This document shows positions 37,790 through 50,300 of a stretch of 64,000 nt of DNA, piece after piece. A model generated the notes under the pieces. The model worked only from the letters and a program-made list of their open reading frames with translations, did not search any database and had not been told where the DNA came from. The DNA comes from Gorsachius magnificus. Taxonomy: Eukaryota > Chordata > Aves > Pelecaniformes > Ardeidae. A program made the translations under genes and the position numbers. Every line of letters begins with the position of its first letter. Position 1 is the first letter of the stretch. The stretch is from positions 30,316,806 through 30,380,805 of the forward strand of contig CM067081.1 in NCBI GenBank assembly GCA_034008185.1, written 5' to 3'.

Positions 37790-38388
37790 ACACCGGTTAT
37801 CCTGGGACACGGGGCCGGTGCCCTGACCAATGTGTCTACAGCCCCCAAAGCACAGCGCCGGGCCCCGCCGCCGGGGCAGCAGAACACAGCGCTTTGGGGC
37901 CCAAACTTAAAAGCCCACGGCTACGATCTCCTAGCACCCTCCTCCCCCCGAGACGAAGGAGGGTGATGGGGAGCCCGCCCCTGCTCGGCCGAAGGAGCAG
38001 GTCCGTTCCCCGGGGCTCTCCCAGCAGGGCGATGCCCCGCGGCAGGATCGCTCCCCGGTGGGGTCACACGGGACCCCCAGCCCCGGGGTGAGGGGAGGAA
38101 AGGGGAGACCGGGCTGCGGCCCCGCCCGCCGGCGGGAGGTTCGGCCCCGCACACGCACCCCGGGCGCTCGGCGGCCGTCGCCGGCAACAAGTGCAGCGGC
38201 GGGCGGGCGCTCCGGCCCGGGAGGGAGCCCCCCAGCCCTTCGCCGCCGCCGCCCGGCCCGCCCCGGCCCGCCTGCCCGGGGGTCGGAGCCGCTCCTCCGG
38301 CCCGGCCTCCCCCCGCCGCCCATGGCGGGCGCCGAGCCCCCCGTCCCCCCTCCCGCCGCCCGCCTGCGGCAGGGGAGCCCGGTCATAG
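37790..38388. promoter_or_regulatory. CpG island, candidate FAM124A promoter
   Basis: About 600 bp are dense in CpG and G+C and contrast sharply with the AT-rich flanks. There are several GC-box-like sites, for example CCCGCCCC near 37975 and GGGCGGGCG near 38200. The densest part is 37855-38385. It lies about 10 kb upstream of FAM124A exon 2 on the sense side and is the only island in the window, so it is the most likely FAM124A promoter. I could not find the acidic first exon of FAM124A in it on the minus strand. It may hold only 5' UTR, or drive a plus-strand transcript (an ATG at 38322 opens [16 protein letters not shown]), or both. A CR1 insertion abuts its right edge. Confidence 0.6.
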
Positions 38389-38390
38389 CA

Positions 38391-38842
38391 TCACAGAATC
38401 GTTTGGGTTGGAAAACACCTCCTAGATCATTAAGTCCAACCATTAACCTAACCCTGCCATCCCACCACCAAACCCTAAGCACCTCATCTGCCTGTCTTTT
38501 AAATCCCTCCAGGGATGGGGACTCAACCACTTCCCTGGGCAGCCCATTCCAACGCTTGACCACCCTTTCAGTGAAAAATTTTTTCCTCATGTCCAACCTA
38601 AACCTGCCCTGGCGCAACTTGAGGCCACTTCCCCTTGTCATATCACCTGTTACCAGGGAGAAGAGGCCGACCCCCACCTCGCTACAGCCTCCTGTCAGGC
38701 AGATGTAGAGGGCGGTAAGGTCTTCCCTCAGCCTCCTCTTCTCCAGACTAAACAACCCCAGTTCCCTCAGCCACTCCTTATCAGACTTGTGCTCCAGACC
38801 CTTCACCAGCTTTGTTGCTCTCCTCTGGACATGTTCCAGCGG
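38391..38842 (-). mobile_element. CR1 LINE 3' fragment abutting the CpG island
   Basis: This is the longest CR1 in the window (about 450 bp). In minus orientation it runs from a coding remnant ([37 protein letters not shown]) to the tail ending at CACAGAATCGTTTGGGTTGG. The frame is open across the remnant, so the copy is fairly young. Its 3' end meets GC-rich island sequence directly at about 38390. This produces chimeric open frames of 291 aa (minus) and 216 aa (plus) that are not genes. Confidence 0.95.
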
Positions 38843-41800
38843 TCAGTGGGGGAGGCCTGCCTCGCCTCGTTCCCCAAAAGCACCCTGGTCCTGCAGAGAA
38901 ATCCGTTCATCCATCTGTCACCTTGTCAACAGGCCACCGTGTTTAGGCAGCTGTGTTTTAGCCACTACTGCAGCACCTGCGTTACATCGCTTTTGGTTTT
39001 CCAGTTGGAAGAAGGGCCGAGAGGTGCGGCGCCCCGTCTCCACTGGAAGTTAAGAGAGCCTCTTGGATGGGTCCCCCCACTACCCATATGTTTTTGGAGT
39101 ATCCTCTGTTACAGCCTTTTATCTGAAGTCTTGCGCTGTGCTCAGCTTTCTCCAGCCTCCCTTAGCGCTGCCTGGCGCTTGCTCATTACATCAAATTTAT
39201 AATCGTTCTGAAATTACACACCAAAGCGGGCAGGGGATGGCTCTCCAACCCCATGAGAATGTCTGTAATGATGACAAAAAATGATGTGATGCAAAAGGAG
39301 CGTTTTGAATGCTGCCTGTGAAGAAATGCTGATGCAGGAAAGTCTGCCAGTAGCGGGGCAGTCGTATTCAATAACATGGGAGAGCAGTGAAAAGTTGTGG
39401 GAGAGCTCCTGTATTCTGTTTTGTATGTGGAGGTGAGCACCTCTCCGTTTCTCCATCACTTACACAAATGCAAATACTCAGCCACATACGTGTAAGCCAA
39501 TCTCTCACTCGGACACAAAATTAATCTTTCTTTAATCCACTTGGTCATTCAGGCTGTAGCGGGTTACAAGAGAAGAGGAGAGAACTGATTTGTCAGCTTG
39601 TGTATCCCAAGCTGGGAGAGCAGCACTCCTGTCTCTTCTGGATCAGGTTCAAGCACAGAACTGGGAGCTGGTGGTCGGTGTTCCCCACAGTCTAGATGCT
39701 GTGGGGACAATTAAAGAAATGACTCTACCCCCAGAACTGAGAAGCCCTTTCTGTTAATGTTTTGTGGAAAGTATTTGATGACTTGAAATTTTCTCTTCAA
39801 AATTCTCCAACTACCAAATTGCCATCAGCTGCAGGAGATGGCCACTTGCAGAAAGGGATCAGAAGTAAAAACCCCATTTTTAAAAAAAAATAATGATTTT
39901 CTTCTACTTTTCATTATTTGTGCCTTACAAGAAATAAGAAAAATAGAGAAAATCTCAATATCTGAGACATAAAATGGACCAGCATGTAAAAATGCACTGC
40001 ACGAGGCAATCTTGCATTGGCATAAGGGTGCTAAGCTGGTTTAGTTTGCCACCCGTACTTTTTTAGACATGTCTGCGTTGACTGGCATCAACGTACTTCA
40101 TGTCAAGATACGTTCATGCTTGTCGGTGGTACATTAAGCCATATGTAGGCATAGAGTAACACAAATTAAAAGTAACATCTAACATTTTTTAACAGGCTCA
40201 CTGCTGGGTGTAGTTTGTGGCACTGTTGTCTCTAATAGCGTATGGCCCTGGTTCTCAAAAATAATCTGGATGTAGGTAGGATGCTTGTAAAATCAAAGGA
40301 AAGGAGAAGACCTTGGGAAGAGCTGTCAGGGTGTTGCTATCATATTGTAGGAACAACGAGCGGGCACCAGACCCAGAAATGCTTCTTAGGAAACTGGTGA
40401 ATTCCCACTGCTCTGCCGTGGAGGGGCGCTGGGCTTGTGTGTGGTCCTGCGGCCTCTTGGAATCACGGGAGGTCAGTCCACTGTGTGTTTCCAGTGATCT
40501 CTAGGAGAAATGTTCAGCCTCTACTGTTCATCAAGAATTAGAGAAAAATCATTGTGTAAGAAAGTTGGTATTGAATCTGTCTTGCATATCTGGCTAGGTT
40601 TGTATGCATGTCATTTTGAAAGCAGTATTTTGAAAGCTTTTTCAGCTTATGTGGAGGATTTCACATAAACATTACCATAAATATAAGGCTTTAGGCATGG
40701 AATAAGCCCCTTTGATTACAGCCTCTCTTCCATCTTTCCCCCAGCAAGTTGCTAAAAGCCAGTTTGGACAAAAGTGCTCCTACAGAACAGTCCTGTACAG
40801 GCACCTACATTGTCACTCAGAAGATGCAGAATCAAACTCTTCTATCCTTTGTGACTGCTGAACTGCCATCTAAACTAATTTACTCACAAAATTGAATACA
40901 TATGATTTCTTTTAAGACTGGGATCAAAATGCCATGCCTGGCTATGAAAGTAACCATGGCATGAGCTGGTTCTCAGCTTGCTCATATTTGAACCTTCATA
41001 TTCAGGAAAGAGGCGTTCATGTGTTTTCAGACGTAATGTGATGTTAAGAGTTTCATCCAAGGCCGGAGAGAGGCAAAACTGAGACATCAGTTCAGTATAT
41101 TTTAATTCCCAGCTTGGGCCTCTGTTTTGGGGATGGGTAAATATTTATTCTCCACCAACTGCAATGGCAGTGGGGGACCCTGGACCCCCCAATGGAGGGG
41201 TCTGCGTTACCAGGACTGGCCAGACCTTGCTGCCTCTCTGATTCTTAGTCTCCACACACGCATTTATTTAGTTAGTGCAACTGTGCTTAAAAGCAGGTCA
41301 CTTCCATTTGCTTCGAAGTGTGATTTGAAAGTGAAATAAATTGACTCTAGCCACTGTTGAATTGATTTAAGATGTAACCAAACCTCCTTAAATATTTAGA
41401 AATAGGTTTAGTTAAATTGATACATTTCTGTATGTAAAATTTTAGGTGGTCAGCTAATAGATCTTTTCCATCTCTGACTTTTATTATTCTAGTTAGTTAT
41501 GTTTAAGCACTGGCATATGAGAGGATCTGGAATAGATTTTATGCTGCATTTAAGATTAATTTATTCCATCTGTCCCAGGGAGGGAAAAAAGAAACATTTG
41601 AAGGAAATATATAATTAAGATAGTAAGTAAAGCTACCACAAACTCTAGGCTCTCTTATTTATATATTTGCCTCATTTAACTCTGTTTCATTCTGGTTGTT
41701 TACATAATTATGGTGAAAAGGAGACTTCTCTGCATTAAATTCCAAGCATTTCAGCGATTTTAATGAATGAGGTGTTAAGTCCTAGCCTTTACTTAGATTT

Positions 41801-42424
41801 TTTCTGTTACCTGCGCTTCACATTAGCTCCTCTGTAGGGTTTGTTGAACAGAGAAGTTAAGTTTTAATTACTTTCTTATACTTATGAGGCTGTGATACTG
41901 GTTTAACAATAAGGATAGAGTGAAAATATTCCTAGGTTTAATTTCCCCAAATTTCAAGCCTTTCATTAAATAGCATTTAATAGCAGCGGTCACAAAGACT
42001 GTCAGACACGAAATTATCAGGAGACATCTTCAAAGAAGCCAAACAAGTAAACCACTCTGGTGTCAAAACCAAACTAACACCGAGGACATTAAATTAATGC
42101 TAGTTTTACAGAAAGTTCTCTTGCTTCTAGTTGCCTGGGGCTAGATCTAAAATAGGGCTTAAGGTACTTAAAAGAGGATGTAAAGTGAATTTTTATGACT
42201 GCGTTCAAATCTGTTAGCCTGGTAAGTCCTATGCAGTGGCTATGTAGGAGGTGTTTACCTTCCAAAGGGAACTTTAAATGTGCCTGGCGCTGCATGTCCA
42301 GGTTGTACAAGGTTAACCACCTCAGCTCATATCAGCAAGGTTAAGCACCACCTAACTGCAGCCTCCAGCTGCCCTCGCAGAAGGAAAGGCAGGCAGCATA
42401 ACCTCCTCCTCATCCGTTCCATTC

Positions 42425-42514
42425 ATGGTGGAACGGCAGCGTTAGGTTAACGGTTGGACTTGACGATCTTAAAGGTCTTTTCCAACCTAAATGATTCTAT
42501 GATCCTATGATCCC
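42425..42514 (+). mobile_element. CR1 LINE tail
   Basis: GTTAGGTTAACGGTTGGACT, then GATCTTAAAGGTCTTTTCCA, then ATGATTCTATGATCCTATGA is a CR1 tail with its terminal short repeat. It is about 90 bp long, of the same tail type as the copies at 27.6, 38.4 and 44.7 kb. Confidence 0.92.
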
Positions 42515-44685
42515 TCGTATAATAGTCGTAGTAACCGAGAACACGGGGCCGGGAGAGCGATAGCTGCAGCCTCGAGCTGAAGAAAGGCAGAGTGGAAAGC
42601 TGAAAGATGAACCACATCGGATTGTATGTGTGCCAAAACAGAAGAGGAAGCAAAAGCATCGATTACCCTCATGAATCCACACCTGGGTTCAGATTTCAAT
42701 CTCTCTTCTGCTGCCTGAGTTCTGCCTGCTGGGCTATCATCTTTCTTGCACCAGCCGTCAGGATGCGGCACAAGCAGAAGAATATGAGTCCGGGCTCTCC
42801 AGCCCCAAGAGGAACGAGTGAAAAGAAGTGGCTGGTTTGATCGTTGCACCGTGTGAATGTCCTACACATTCTGGTGTCACTTACAGGCTATTTCTAGCCT
42901 TCCCCCTGTATTTCTTTCTATAGAGTGGCAGGGCTTCACTGTAGGGTAGGAAGAGAGGAGAAAAATGTGTCCCTTTTTGTGAAACTGAAATTCTGGTAGG
43001 AAGGTTGCACTGCTGTGAAAAAAAAGTACTCAATTCAGTCCTTCTCATGCAGCATTTTGGTTCTCTCCCTTTTTCTGTGCAATTCCAACAGAAAAGGGGA
43101 CAGATGCCACTGCAGTTCCTTCTGGCATTATGCTAGAAAAGAGTCCTTCTAGTTTTTGAGGGGCAGAACACTGACCTAGCTTAACAGAGGTTTCAGCACT
43201 GTAGACGAAGAAAAGACAAAGATGCTAAAAGATGGGATTTTTCATTCCCCACAAAAACTTTTCAAAATGGTCTGTAATCACACTGTCTTCATCTTCTGCT
43301 ACCTGACTCTGGAGGCAGAATCTCACCCCTAATCAAGGGTCCTGGATTCCATTCCTGGTACTTTCCATCCCACTCTAGGTGTTGCAGTGATGAACTTCTC
43401 GGTTTACAGGATCTGGCATTTATAGAAAAGTTTTTTCTTTCCTTTAGCGGTCCCGGAGGAAATTAGCACTGTGCAGGTCAAGACTTTGTTAACATTCACT
43501 ACTGGACTTAAGACATTGGGTTGTGGATTAAAAAATGGAGACAATTGCAGTTTTGGAAGGAGGAGGGGAGTTACAGCTTGGCATGCGGTTCAGTCTTCAT
43601 GCTAGGTCAGCCCTAAAAGGCTGACTTTAAGACTGGTAAATGTTGCCAAAATATTTGTGGCAGTTTCTCACATAGACTGTTGGGTTGTTGGGGTTTTTTA
43701 AGGGTTATGATGAGGTCAGTTTCATTTGTGGTAGGTCTCAAGCCAGACACCCAACCTCCTAAAATTCTACAATTTTGAGGTAAAATACAACTATGCAATA
43801 AAAAGCTGTTTCTTCAAAGCACTGAGGCAAGGGGTTTCAGTGGAGTTTTAGGGAGTTTGCTTCCCAGGTCCCACTCTTTTAAGTTTCATTTGAAAACCCT
43901 AGCATGCACACTGCTACCAAAGTTCATGGTACAGTGCAGCAAATATGTATTTTATAAGTAAATTGCTCTTTTTTACTTGGACTCTAGTATATTAAATTTT
44001 TTATTGAAAACTTCTAGCACTCAGTAACAACTGCTATAAAAACTTGAGTATTTGGAGTGCCTTTCTGTATCATCCTGAAGCTCAAAGCTTGACGGGAGTA
44101 CAAGGGGGAGCAGAACCCCATCTCTGTGCACCCGTCTAGTTGGAGGCTTGACTAAGCTGAGTGATGGAAAACCCTTCTCAGGGCACATAATGCCAAGGTG
44201 GCTCTGTGTCATGGAATTGAAGGAATTCCTGTTGCCCTCACATTGCAAATGATCCCATTCAGCCAGATCTTTTCAGTGGATGTAATCAGTGGGTTTGCTG
44301 CATGTAGGTGCCAGGATCATCACCCAGGTGTGGACTTCAGGGCAGTGGCTCTGTGCCAAGCAATAATGAATCAGTCTCCAGGCTCGGTGAGTGGACTGAT
44401 TGGTACTGACATCCCAGATAAAATATAAGAGGTGAGCCTTTGCTCCAGTCTTGACCCAGTCTGCACTGGTGTGAGGGTACATAGAAGAGCTTAACACCAG
44501 TTTGGACAGCCCTAAATGTGGAAAGCCTGGTGTACAAGGGCTATGTGCCACAGTTACGTGAAGGGATGTGGAGGTCATGCAGGCAAATTCCCCTTTTTCT
44601 GGTTACCAGCTGCTGGTATTACACTGCACCTCTCCTTTGGTGCCCTGCAAGAGAGAGAGTGCATCAGCACAATCCGAACAAGCCC

Positions 44686-44808
44686 ATAGAATCATAGAAT
44701 CGTTTAGGTTGGAAAAGACCTTTAAGATCAGCAAGTCCGACCGTTAACCTAACCCTGCCATCCCACCACTAAACCATGTCCCTAAGCATCCATCTGGGAC
44801 TCCACCAG
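44686..44808 (-). mobile_element. CR1 LINE tail
   Basis: CATAGAATCATAGAATCGTT and GGTTGGAAAAGACCTTTAAG, then CCGTTAACCTAACCCTGCCA, form a reverse-complement CR1 tail with two intact terminal octamers. It is nearly identical to the copy at 27.6 kb. Confidence 0.93.
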
Positions 44809-47287
44809 GACTGGAGAGGTGCTTTCAAGAACTCAATGGCTGGATGTAAACCTACAAATTTGCACATTTTTCCAGGTACTCTTAGTCCACTTGGCTAGAG
44901 GCTACGCTGATCTGTGCTGGCTGATGGATGGAGAATGTAATTGTCTTCTGTGGACTTGTTGAGTTGGGGGGGCAATGCTTGAGCCAGAGTGGGTGTTAGG
45001 TGATCGTCAAGTGTTTGCTTGGTTTCTCCCTTGATGGAAGTGTTAAGAGTGTATTGGCACACATCCATTAAAGCACAGTGGAAATGTTTCTGTTGTCACT
45101 TTAGGAGTGCTAGCAAGTGTCGTGTGGTACCATGTGTGTGAAAAGTTTACCAGGAAAGCAGACAACAGACTTGGTGCCACTTCTATGAGGTCAGGGAGAC
45201 AGTTCTGGCTTCTGGTGAGCATCCTGAGCCCTTCACATATACTGAGTGAATGATCCTCATATTCACAAAAGCACTCTGTGATAGTAACCATGGCAACTCC
45301 TATTAAATGTTTTCCATGAAATAGTGTGCTTTACAAGGCAGAGGAAACATTTGTTTTCAAGGCCAAATCCTGTACCCACTGCTGTTGAAAGAATAAGGAT
45401 TAAACCCCAATGGCTGCAGAAACATTATAACAACTTTTACGTGTAGGCTCTTCTGAAGGGGAAAATGATCTTCAGGTTTTTTCCTTTGCAGCTGGTTGTG
45501 ACAGTAAAACATTTTACTCTGGAAAGCAGCTACATTTAAAACACTGTTGGATCTCCAAGGGAGATTTTATTTCTTAATTGTTCTACCACATTTTTAAGAA
45601 TCCAGTTTTGAATTACCTGTGATATAAATTTTTAATCATAAGATTGACAATCAGATGGTCCTATTAGGTTTAAAAGTTTTTACTAAAACTCTTAATCCAG
45701 TAGTTGTGAATTTTAGCAACTGGTTTATCAAGTGAACAGCAAGGAATGCCTGGTTTATGCACAATCTAAGCCACAGTAAACATGTGAAGTAAATCACAGA
45801 AATAAAACTTAAATAATTTTTGATGGAAGATATTCAATTTTGTTTCCACTTCTGATACCTGTAAACAAGAGTAGATTTACTGGTGTAGAGGGAGATGGTG
45901 AAGTCCCATTTGCTCTGGCTGGTGTAGGAGCTCCTGTGCCTAGTGGCTTTGTATAGCCTTCCTCTCCCCTCCCTCATTAGACTGAGGCTATAACTACTTT
46001 TTTTGCTGATACGGTGAGAGAAGAAATGTTCAAATATCCCTTCTTTCATGTTGGGAGCAACCTTGTATACGTGATGTCTCTACCTGTACTCAGAACTTTA
46101 GGAGGCAATGTTTGAGTGAGTCAAGAGTGTTTTGCTTCAGAGGCTGATGATCAGCATGGAGAGAAGCAGGTGCGAGAGAGAAATCGTACTTGATATAAAT
46201 GTTCACTTCTATTAAAAACTAGCAAGGAATGAAAGCAGAATCTTGTATGGGAACCACAGGAGGAACATCACTGGGACTAAAAGCACTCTGCCCCAACACA
46301 TGGGCCAGGCACTTCTTTAATGTCCTCTCACAGCAGGCAAATCACTCAAAGAATGTAAACCACCCCAGTTTTCTGCTTGATCCATTTGTACCAGGGTGGC
46401 CTTTTCTGAGAGCTTGTGGATCAAATTAAAGGCCTCAACTAAACCTGCAAACTGCGTCACCTGATGACCTGCAGAACCAGGGCATCTCATGCTTTTGCTA
46501 GAGCAGAGCTCCTCAGCAGCTAATACTCAGCTGAAGTGAGGCTGTAAATTCTGCCCTTCTCTCCTGTCCCTGACCATGCATGTCCACCTCCTCATCTCCA
46601 CACTACCTGGAGAATCTGAAGGAGCTGATCTGACTGAAAACCAGCCCAGCAGAAGTTTTCCCCAAATTAGTTTCCTGGAGAGACTCACCTTCTGCTTGCA
46701 CAAATGCCAGCAGCAAGACAGCAGAGAGGGACAGAATGGCATGGCTCGTGGTACATGGCTCCTCCAGGGCAGAGGACAGGACCAAAGGAGCCCAGATTCA
46801 ATTTAACTTCAGCTTCTGTTCTCAAACTGCACTGGAAGAGTTGCAGAACTGTAACTGGGCAATATAAAAGTACGAAGGGCAGAAACTTGGCCCCAAAATC
46901 CATTATCCAGAAAGGATTATTAAGACAAAAATTCGGATGCTATTTCTGCAGTCTGCAAGTTTTAACTGAAAATTACATTACTTCTTTTGGCTTACATAAA
47001 TCAACTTTAAGAAAATAGCTTTGATGTTTAAGAAGCTCAGGCATGTAATGGCTGGCTCTGGCATTTTGTGAAAAGTTCATAAAATGGCTTAAGACCATTA
47101 CTATTTGTTGTTGTGAAGTCGTTCTGTAGCTTGGGAGCCATCTGCTTATCTCCAGAGTTTATTGCTATCCATCTACCTTAGCATTTTGGATGGCTGCCCA
47201 TCACTGGAGCATGTGAGTGCTTTCCCTTTGAACAGCAGTGCCTCCTGGAATCCCTGGCTGCTCTGCAATCTTTTTATATTAAAGACT

Positions 47288-47380
47288 GTAAGAATGGTTG
47301 CACTAGGTCATATCCAAGATCCATCTAGCCCAGTATCTGTCTCATTCAGTGGCCAAAAGCAGAAAAGCATAAGGACAGGG
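47288..47380 (+). repeat. Ancient amniote dispersed repeat fragment
   Basis: AGAATGGTTGCACTAGGTCA, then AAGATCCATCTAGCCCAGTA, then CATTCAGTGGCCAAAAGCAG, match a pattern ('ACTGGATCAGACCAAAGGTCCATCTAGCCCAGTATCCTGTC...AGTGGCCA') that I know from many bird, crocodile and turtle sequences. I do not assign its class. Confidence 0.5.
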
Positions 47381-50300
47381 AAAACTTCTAATGATACCTC
47401 TCTGATTTATCTCAAGATGCAGCTTTGATATTTAAGAAGGCCAGGGAACATAAAGAGTGTGCAAAGTGTGCTTAGCCCATCTCTGTCTGGCTGTGGTAAC
47501 AATTTGACTATGAGAATATGTGTCTGATTTTGCAAATGCTACACATTTTAGTAGCATTCTAGTCATATCACATAGTTAGCAAAACTAGGGGAAAAAAAAA
47601 TCTTAACAAAACAGGGAAGCTATCTTGGCAGCCGTTAACGCTCTAATTTCATTCCCCCTGGAGATCTGCACCGTGTAGGTGACAGAGCATCTAATGGTTG
47701 TTCTCCTCAGCCCTGATATGCCTCAGTCAGAGTGTTGTGGTATAGCAAAAGCTTCTTGGTGAGTCTGCCAAGACTTCCACACCAGTGGCTGGCAGTGCTA
47801 CTTCCTGGAGCTGGCCTCTTGTGATTTATGGGTGTCATCCTGTACACAGCTGGGCGGTTATAGCCTCTCCGAATATGTTGGTTTGGTTTGATGGGGGAGA
47901 GGTTTTGAATAAAGGTAACAACATCAATCACCATAGAAGAGATGTCAAAAGACAGCGTCCAACTAGCGAAGTTGCTAATTGCACTGCTTAGCTCAGAGCT
48001 ATGTGATGCACAAACCAAAGCTGCCCCCAAGTGCAAAGAAACCCAGCTGGATTTAAACATTGTTCCTTTCAGGAAGAAGAAGGTCCTGTTCATGACAGTA
48101 AGATGGAAACATATCTTCTCTCCATCATGCTACAGGATTTGGCCTGGCCATGCACAGCCCTGCCTAGTCCCACTGGCCCTCTGCCTTCTTTCCCTTGGGC
48201 CACAGCTGGAATGATGGTGTCAGTCTGGCTTCTTTGTTGTGGCAGAAGGGAGGAGGGGGTCTAAACTCTCATTTCCCTCCTCCCCTTTAATTTTACTCCT
48301 TCCCATAAAATTCCACGTGGCTGATCTGCTGGGTGCACAGGGGCTGTGTGACTCGGGGCAGGAGGGGTGCACTGCAGGAGGAAGCCCCATACCTGAGGAG
48401 AATGCAGGAGCAAGCAAGCTGCCTTTAAACTTTAAAAACCTATCAACTCTTGAAGATGAAAGGAAAAGGCCTAACTGCTATTGTACCTGCTGCTACACCT
48501 ACTATAACAGATCTCTTGGGAAAACAGTCGCTGCCGTAGTATAATTGCTAAAATTTTTTTTGGATGAACCTAGAAATAATTATGCAAATAAAAGCGTTTA
48601 CTCTAGTAAGGACCAGATTTTGCAATGCAGATGGAAATGAAATGGAAACATTTCTTTCTAAACTTACTCTTTTTCGCTGTTGATTGCTGCATTTTCCCCC
48701 AGACTTGGGCCCATGCAGCTCACTGGCAATCAGATCCCTTCAGAGAGCCCAGATGGGCAGTAAAAGAATGACTTGAGAAAAAGGTTTCCAAAAGCTATTC
48801 TCAAGGTACCTAACATGTAGCTGCTAAAAGAAAGACAATAACATGTGCAAGGCACTCTTAATCCAAATCCCAGTAATGGAGTTACATGATAGGCTGCAGC
48901 CTCTTGCCTTTTAATTTATAAAGGATCAAGTGGTATTAAAGCCAGTCAGCTATGCATCATAAAGTGTTCATCACAGCATGTCAGCACGTAAAAAAAAAGC
49001 CACTCCATGGAGAGTGGGGAATAAATTCATCATCTCTCCTTTAACTAGCTATCCAAAGAAGCTGATCATCATCTTCTTGTCTGTGAGTGAGGAATGTTGT
49101 TTATGCTCAGAGAAATGGTGTGTGACTTTCATTAAATGGTTTAGATACGGATTCTGGGCAAAATAGAAATGCATGAAACCGGTGAAACAGTTATGTTCAT
49201 TGTCTGGAAATGCTCTGTTAATCTTAAATCTGAGGCAACACTATTCATTATTTTTATCTGTTCAGCAAATGGCACTACTATGTAAAGATGTTAAATTTCA
49301 TTTTGAATATATACATCCTTTATACCTTTATACGTGTGCATGCATGTTGGCATTTCTGGGACTATTTACTACGGCCTATTACTGCCTATGGATCTACACG
49401 GCATTTTTGGAATATGCTCTATGGGCAGTATTCTGTATTTGCAGGACTGATCTCATAAATAGTTCCTTTTCAGCTATTTTCCATGATAATGCTATAGCTA
49501 TAAGAGCCACAAAAACCCTTAAGAAAAACTTAAGAGGAAAAAAAAAGTCTAAAAACTTGTAAAAATTTTATTCCAAGGCTGTCAAAGGAAGAAGCGAAAT
49601 GCATGATTTTAAGCACTTGCCTTCCCTCAAAGAATGTGAAAAAGTTTTACAAGTTACTTCTGCTTGCCCAGAAGTTGCTCCCATAACTGCTCTTTAGAAG
49701 TTCTGTGCATGGAGTAACGGTTCAGATGCCAAGTTTATTTGCCTGGGATTTATCAAATAAAATCTCATCCTACATTTAGACAATCACTTTCAAGCCTATC
49801 CATTTAAAGTTAGGTATCTACATCTGTGTTTAGATTCCCATATAAAACTGACAAGATTTCCAGAGTTTACTGTCCCTGGGCAATGCAGATCCTCAGCACT
49901 CTTCAAAATCTACATCTCTGTTATTGCTCTGAATATGAGCCATTAATTCAAATGTTGGTTTCAGAGGATAAGGAAGCTCTCAAGCATGTATGAAAGGGAT
50001 GGAGTGATTAATAGGAAAGCAGAAGATCCTCTTATCCCATCTGAGGTTATACCATCCCTTTATTTTCCTCCAATTTTCATATAAATTGTCATCTTCTGCC
50101 CTTTCTTTTGGCTCATATCCCTAAGGGGATTTCTTTTTTAGAAACATCTTTTTCTTAACTGGCACAGCTTGACCTCCTTTAGCTCATCTTCAGGGTCTCT
50201 ACCCTATTTGTTCATCTTCCTCAAAAGTCCATTTTTTTTCCTGGTGCTCTCAGGAAACTACAGCAAAAATACCTCTTACTATGAGTTCCAGCATCTGCGT

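Noticed and set aside
38058..38708. 216-aa plus-strand open frame
   Set aside because: It runs from GC-rich island sequence into the antisense strand of the CR1 at 38391-38842.
37931..38806. 291-aa minus-strand open frame
   Set aside because: The first half is the CR1 C-terminal remnant and tail. The second half is CpG-island sequence with low-complexity Gly/Arg/Pro. It is a chimera of a repeat and an island, not a gene.
49173..49562. 129-aa hydrophobic plus-strand open frame
   Set aside because: The hydrophobic residues come from T-rich sequence. There is no conserved membrane-protein pattern, promoter or splice context.
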